Source: Amycolatopsis saalfeldensis (GTDB lineage: Bacteria; Actinomycetota; Actinomycetes; Mycobacteriales; Pseudonocardiaceae). From it: 64,000 nt of DNA. Under the pieces are notes generated by a model, which was given only the letters and a program-made list of their open reading frames with translations, made no database searches and was not told where the DNA came from. Each line of letters starts with the position of its first letter. Within the stretch, counting starts at the first letter, position 1. A program made the translations under genes and the position numbers. This document shows positions 60,446-64,000 of this stretch, piece by piece. Location: contig NZ_FOEF01000002.1 in the NCBI RefSeq assembly GCF_900110575.1, positions 558,001 through 622,000 of the forward strand, in the 5' to 3' direction.

Positions 60446-61366
60446 ATGACAGCTGACGTGGCCGTGGTCGGCCAGATCGCACGAGACCTGGTAGTGCTCG
60501 TTTCCGGCAGACCCGTGCCCATCCGGGAGCGCCGGGAGCTGATCGGCGGGAAGGGCGCCTCCATCGCGGTCGGGCTCGCGCAGCTCGGCGCTTCGGTCGG
60601 GCTGCTCGGGGTGGTGGGCGACGACGAGCCGGGCGGGCGGCTGCTGCGCCGGGCCGCGGACGGCGGCGTCGGCACCGGCTGGGTGGTCCGGCGGCCGGGC
60701 ACCGCGACCGGGCTGATCGTCGACGTGCTCGGCGAAGACGGCCGGTGGCGCTACCTCGAAGAGCTGCCACGCGCCGTCCGGCTGACCCCGCGTGACGTCG
60801 CCGCCGCCCGGCCGTTGCTGGCCTCGGCCGGGACCGTGGTGATCCAGCCGCAGCAGCCGGCCGACGCGACGCTCGCCGCCGCGGAATGCGCGCGGGACGC
60901 GGGACGGCGCGTGGTGCTCGACGGCCACCCGGGCGAAGACCCGCGGACGCGCGCCCGGCTGCTGGCCGCGGTCGACGTCCTCCGGCTCGACCGCGCGGAA
61001 GGCCCGCTGCTGGCGGGTTTTCCGCTCGACACTGTGGAAGCCGGACTGCGGGCGGCCGACGAGCTGCTGCGGCTCGGCCCCGCGCTGGTCGTGCTGGACC
61101 TGGGCGATCCGGGCTGCCTGTTCGTCTGGGCGGACCAGCACCTGCTCCTGCCGCATCCGGGCGGCCCGCCGTCCGGCGCCGCGGCGTTCACCGCCGCTCT
61201 CGCCTGGGGCCTGACGCGCGGCCAAGGTCCCCGCCGCGCGGCACGTCTGGCTGTCGCCGCGGCGGGGGTCGCCGTCCCCCATCCCGGTGGCCGCCCGGAG
61301 CTCACCGCCGAGGCGCTGGCACGCCGGCTCGCGGAGCTGGACCGGCATTTCGCGCCGGCGCGCTGA
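60446..61366 (+). CDS. PfkB-family sugar/nucleoside kinase with a degenerate active site
   Basis: 306 residues from ATG 60446. The N-terminal substrate region is intact (VAVVGQIARDLVVLVSG, the signature GGKGASIAVGLAQLGASVGL), and a ribokinase-like fold runs to the C-terminus. The second signature, normally DTTGAGDAF, reads PPSGAAAFTAAL near residue 254. The catalytic Asp and the anion-hole glycines are therefore altered. It may be a non-catalytic relative. Divergent from the membrane protein gene; the lipoprotein gene follows on the same strand after 64 bases. Confidence 0.85.
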   Translation: MTADVAVVGQIARDLVVLVSGRPVPIRERRELIGGKGASIAVGLAQLGASVGLLGVVGDDEPGGRLLRRAADGGVGTGWVVRRPGTATGLIVDVLGEDGRWRYLEELPRAVRLTPRDVAAARPLLASAGTVVIQPQQPADATLAAAECARDAGRRVVLDGHPGEDPRTRARLLAAVDVLRLDRAEGPLLAGFPLDTVEAGLRAADELLRLGPALVVLDLGDPGCLFVWADQHLLLPHPGGPPSGAAAFTAALAWGLTRGQGPRRAARLAVAAAGVAVPHPGGRPELTAEALARRLAELDRHFAPAR

Positions 61367-61430
61367 ACCGGGACCCCTCCCGGTGCCGCCCGCCTACCCT
61401 CACCGGTATCGGCGAGGGGAAGGAACCGGC

Positions 61431-62756
61431 ATGCGGGTCAGGGGCCAGGCCGTCGCGGCGGTGGTTCTGCTGGGATTCGCGGCGGCGGCGTGCACCACGG
61501 GCGGGCACGCGCTGCCCGCGCCGCTGCCGGCCGTGCCCGCCGCGACGCGGGCGCTGGTCGGCTGGTCGGTGGCCGTGTGCGCGGCGACGACGGCGGCCGA
61601 CGGCCTGCGCTCCGGGATCGACGACGTCGACCGGACCGCCGCCGACCCCGGCCAGGCGGACTTCCTCGACTCGAGCATCGACTCCTACCTCAGCCGCACC
61701 GGCTCCGACATCGATCAGCTGCGCGGGCAGCTGAAGGACGTGCCGGCGTCCGGGGTCAAGGGCGCGGACGCATACGTCGCCGCGCTCGGCAAAGCCTTGG
61801 GGGAACTGCAGAAGAGGGTGCCGGCGACCACGGCGAAGCAGCCGCTGGCGAAGGCCCGTGAAGTCGCCGCCGCGGCCGCGGCGCTCAAGCCGGCGACGGC
61901 GGACCTGCAGAAAGCGGTCCGGGGTGACGCCAAGCTGAACGCGTCGTTCGACGTCGCGCCGGGCTGCTCCCCGGTGCGGCAGTTCGGCCCGGTCGACGCG
62001 GCCTCGCCCACGCCGGCGCTGGTCGCCTGGTCGGACACGATGTGCACGGCGGCCGCGTCGGTGACCTCGCTGCGCGCGCAGAAGCTGGGCGACATCGCCG
62101 GTGACGACCCGCGGTTCGCCGGGTTCGGCGGCTTCGAGCTGGGCAACTTCATCGGCGGGGCGGGCCGTCAGGTCGGGCAGCTGACCGGCACCCTCGCCCC
62201 GCTCGCGCCGACCGGGGTCCAGGAGGCCGACGCGTACCGGGCGGGCCTGCTCGCGGCGTTGCAGGCGGTGGCGCCGAAGCTGCCGCAGGACCAGCAGGGC
62301 ATGGCCGATCTGTCGTTCCAGCCGGTCGACCAGCTCAAAACCCAGGCCCAGCAGGTGATCGACGTGCTCGCGACCATCACGATGCCGTCCCCCGACCTGC
62401 CGGCCGCCGTCGCGCACAGCAAGGTGCTGGCGAACTCCTACGACGTCGCGCCGAACTGCCGGCCGCTCGGCTCTCCCCCGCTGGCGCTGCCCGCCGCCGC
62501 CAACGGCACCGACCTCGGCGCCTGCCAAGCGGGCAAATGCCAGGTGCAGGTGTCCGGCGTCGCCGACCTGACGGTCAGCGGTATCCGGTTCACCCTCTCG
62601 ATCGGCCCGGCCTCCGTCCGCGTGCTGCAGGACACCGGCGAGATCGTGCTCAGCACCGGCGGCAGCGGCAAGTTCGGCACGGCCGGGCACACGGTCAGCG
62701 TCCGCGTCACCGCGCTGCTCGACGGCAAAGCCGTGCTGGACATCTCGACCGAATGA
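61431..62756 (+). CDS. lipoprotein with two tandem homologous domains
   Basis: 441 residues from ATG 61431, after GGGGAAGGAA. Signal peptide with lipobox GFAAAAC (Cys21). Residues 40-190 (LVGWSVAVCAATTAADGLRS..FDVAPGCSPV) and 200-355 (LVAWSDTMCTAAASVTSLRA..YDVAPNCRPL) repeat one helical domain, each with its own Cys pair. A C-terminal beta domain (VQVSGVADLTVSGIRFTLSI) closes it. No characterised family is recognised. It is exposed on the outer side of the membrane. Confidence 0.8.
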   Translation: MRVRGQAVAAVVLLGFAAAACTTGGHALPAPLPAVPAATRALVGWSVAVCAATTAADGLRSGIDDVDRTAADPGQADFLDSSIDSYLSRTGSDIDQLRGQLKDVPASGVKGADAYVAALGKALGELQKRVPATTAKQPLAKAREVAAAAAALKPATADLQKAVRGDAKLNASFDVAPGCSPVRQFGPVDAASPTPALVAWSDTMCTAAASVTSLRAQKLGDIAGDDPRFAGFGGFELGNFIGGAGRQVGQLTGTLAPLAPTGVQEADAYRAGLLAALQAVAPKLPQDQQGMADLSFQPVDQLKTQAQQVIDVLATITMPSPDLPAAVAHSKVLANSYDVAPNCRPLGSPPLALPAAANGTDLGACQAGKCQVQVSGVADLTVSGIRFTLSIGPASVRVLQDTGEIVLSTGGSGKFGTAGHTVSVRVTALLDGKAVLDISTE

Positions 62757-62762
62757 CGACGC

Positions 62763-63230
62763 TCAGCTCCGCGCGAGCGTGACGGACATTTCGCGGAATC
62801 CGTGCTCACGGTAAAAGGCGATCGCCGGAGAGTTCGCCGAGTAGGCGGTCACCGAGAAATGGCGGGCACCGCGTTTTCCGGCCCACACTCCGAATCGCGC
62901 GACGAGTGCGGATCCCACTCCGGACCGCCGGGCCTCCGGCGCGACCCGCATGCTTTCGAGAACCGCGGTGACGGCGTCCGCGCGCAGCGGCGCGCCTCCG
63001 CCGATCCGGCCGACGAGATGGCCGACCACAGTGTTTTCCCGCTGGGCCACCAGGCAGAGCGCGTTGTCGTCGGAGAGCAGCGCCGAGTAGTACTGCCGTC
63101 CGCCACGCCTCGGCCAGCCGAGGTCCATCCGGCCGTCGTGCCGTCCGCCGTCCTCGGCGAACAATTCGTGCACGGAATCCACCAAGCCGGACAGGTGCGC
63201 CGGACCGGCCACCACGATCGCCGTTTTCAT
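62763..63230 (-). CDS. GNAT-family N-acetyltransferase
   Basis: 155 residues. The acetyl-CoA motif A is LESMRVAPEARRSGVGSALV (near 92-111), and motif B is YSANSPAIAFYREHGFREMS (near 130-149). N-terminal strands (LCLVAQRENTVVGHLVGRIG) complete the fold. A textbook promoter lies upstream (TTTACA, 17 bp, TAACGT, then seven bases to the ATG), so the mRNA is probably leaderless. Substrate unknown. Convergent with the lipoprotein gene, six bases apart. Confidence 0.9.
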   Translation of the reverse strand: MKTAIVVAGPAHLSGLVDSVHELFAEDGGRHDGRMDLGWPRRGGRQYYSALLSDDNALCLVAQRENTVVGHLVGRIGGGAPLRADAVTAVLESMRVAPEARRSGVGSALVARFGVWAGKRGARHFSVTAYSANSPAIAFYREHGFREMSVTLARS

Positions 63231-63237
63231 GCCAGCG

Positions 63238-63266
63238 ACGTTAACGCGCCGGATTAATCCTGTAAA
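63238..63266 (-). promoter_or_regulatory. promoter of the GNAT gene with leaderless start
   Basis: On the minus strand: -35 TTTACA (63266-63261), 17-bp spacer, -10 TAACGT (63243-63238), then seven bases to the ATG at 63230. The spacer contains the palindrome GGATTAATCC (63251-63260), which could be an operator. Confidence 0.6.
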
Positions 63267-63274
63267 TATCGAAT

Positions 63275-63853
63275 TCAGAACCCCGGCCAGCCCTGCCGAA
63301 GGTGGTCGAACGCGGTCTCCAGGGCGTGGCGCGGATCGGGTTCCGAGCCGGCCAGGTCAGGGATCTCCAGGACGTAACGGGCGAGCACCCGCACCGAAAG
63401 ATCGTCCGCCGGCCGGTCCGCCGCCTCCGCGATCACGGCCGCGAGCACAGCGTTGTTCTCCGTCCAGAGTTTCCTCGCGTAGGCGCGCAGGGCGGGGGTC
63501 CGCATGACGAGGTCCGTGCGGCGGCGGAACCCCGGGCTCCGGCGCGGGTCGAACGGGCCGCGAGTGGCCAGGAACGCCTGCAGGGCATCGAGGATCGACA
63601 CGTCCGGGCCGCGCTCGCGCACCGCGGCGGTCAGGGCGGCCGCGCGCTCCGCGCCGTCACCGAGGATCAGGGCTTCCTTGCCGCCCGGGAAGTGCGCGAA
63701 CAGGGTGGTGACCGCCGCGTCCGCGGCTTCGGCGACCTGCGCCACGGTCACCTTGTCGAAGCCCCGCTCCAGGAACAGCCGCAACGCCGCCTCGGACAGG
63801 GCCTGGCGGGTGGCGGCCTTCTTGCGCTCGCGGCGCCCGGTCGTCTCCGGCAT
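63275..63853 (-). CDS. TetR-family repressor of the adjacent SDR
   Basis: 192 residues from ATG 63853; ATG 63865 gives four more residues and is equally possible. Helix-turn-helix in residues 8-55 (RERKKAATRQALSEAALRLF, TVAQVAEAADAAVTTLFAHF). The C-terminal domain has the AefR/MftR-like length (YARKLWTENNAVLAAVIAEA). It is divergent from an SDR gene at the window edge, with a perfect 20-bp palindrome in the gap. Confidence 0.9.
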   Translation of the reverse strand: MPETTGRRERKKAATRQALSEAALRLFLERGFDKVTVAQVAEAADAAVTTLFAHFPGGKEALILGDGAERAAALTAAVRERGPDVSILDALQAFLATRGPFDPRRSPGFRRRTDLVMRTPALRAYARKLWTENNAVLAAVIAEAADRPADDLSVRVLARYVLEIPDLAGSEPDPRHALETAFDHLRQGWPGF

Positions 63854-63873
63854 GCCACCCACCATACCCGAAG

Positions 63874-63893
63874 TGACTACGAACTCGTAGTCA
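63874..63893. promoter_or_regulatory. 20-bp perfect TetR operator
   Basis: TGACTACGA-AC-TCGTAGTCA is perfectly symmetric, 20 bases upstream of the TetR start and 36 upstream of the SDR start. Size and symmetry are typical of TetR sites. Confidence 0.75.
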
Positions 63894-63929
63894 TTGCGGT
63901 TTTTCCGTCGCCGTGGTTTTCTCGAAGTC

Positions 63930-64000
63930 ATGGAAACCAAGACCGTCCTGGTCACCGGGGGCAACGCCGGGATCGGGTACTTCGTCGCCGAGCAGCTGGC
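63930..64000 (+). CDS. short-chain dehydrogenase, N-terminus only (gene leaves the window)
   Basis: ATG 63930 opens METKTVLVTGGNAGIGYFVA, the Rossmann cofactor motif TGGNAGIG of classical SDRs. Only 23 codons are present. It is divergent from a TetR gene with the palindromic operator between, the same arrangement as at 54421-55933. Confidence 0.8.
   Translation, partial: METKTVLVTGGNAGIGYFVAEQL

Overview
The window is very GC-rich, gene-dense actinomycete chromosome. NmtR-type metal sensing, an ECF42/DGPF pair, an Erm gene with a leader peptide, many TetR/GntR/LysR/PucR regulators and likely leaderless start codons suggest Pseudonocardiaceae (Amycolatopsis-like; an inference, no 16S present). 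No tRNA, rRNA, CRISPR array, insertion sequence or prophage was seen. The window opens inside a secreted GH15 glucoamylase-like gene and closes 71 bases into an SDR gene.

1-7.8 kb: glucoamylase, TetR, a short SSB paralogue, a methyltransferase carrying a ~190-residue Ala/Gly-rich insertion, a divergent XRE-cupin regulator, a VOC protein, an NmtR/CDF metal-efflux pair with a visible operator, and two membrane proteins. A strong hairpin closes this block.

7.8-28.7 kb: a C2/C1 carboxylate block. On the minus strand, hyi-glxR-gcl turns glyoxylate into glycerate, and next to it are an acyl-CoA dehydrogenase-like gene, a relic of a molybdopterin formate dehydrogenase and a ketopantoate-reductase-like gene. 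A GntR/FCD regulator faces an OxlT-like antiporter. The minus-strand operon ThDP lyase - formyl-CoA transferase (frc) - ADP-forming acyl-CoA synthetase is divergent from sucC-sucD-carbonic anhydrase-moeA-lysR-lysR-fdh. Together they read as oxalate (or a related 2-oxo/2-hydroxy acid) uptake, CoA activation, cleavage to formyl-CoA, and formate oxidation to CO2 and NADH. The ThDP enzyme in the oxc position resembles 2-hydroxyacyl-CoA lyases more than classical oxalyl-CoA decarboxylase. A 13-bp motif (GYATRCNGTATSS) recurs upstream of panE, the ThDP operon and a second antiporter at 39 kb, suggesting one regulon.

28.7-37.7 kb: an aldehyde dehydrogenase relic, an SGNH lipoprotein, a two-component system with a GerMN lipoprotein, an acyltransferase-3 membrane protein, a TetR with a long palindromic operator and an aldo/keto reductase, and a transmembrane Ser/Thr kinase.

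37.8-46.8 kb: an aromatic catabolic block with an antiporter, extradiol dioxygenase, FAH hydrolase, MhpA-type hydroxylase, GntR, flavin reductase, PucR regulator and acyl-CoA-dehydrogenase-fold monooxygenase.

46.9-64 kb: an MBL hydrolase; LysR divergent from a three-gene succinate dehydrogenase operon; an HSL-type hydrolase; a PucR-like regulator; TetR/SDR with an operator; erm with a 12-residue leader; ECF42 sigma with DGPF protein; a DUF574 methyltransferase; a single-pass membrane protein; a degenerate PfkB kinase; a duplicated-domain lipoprotein; GNAT; and TetR/SDR with a 20-bp palindrome.
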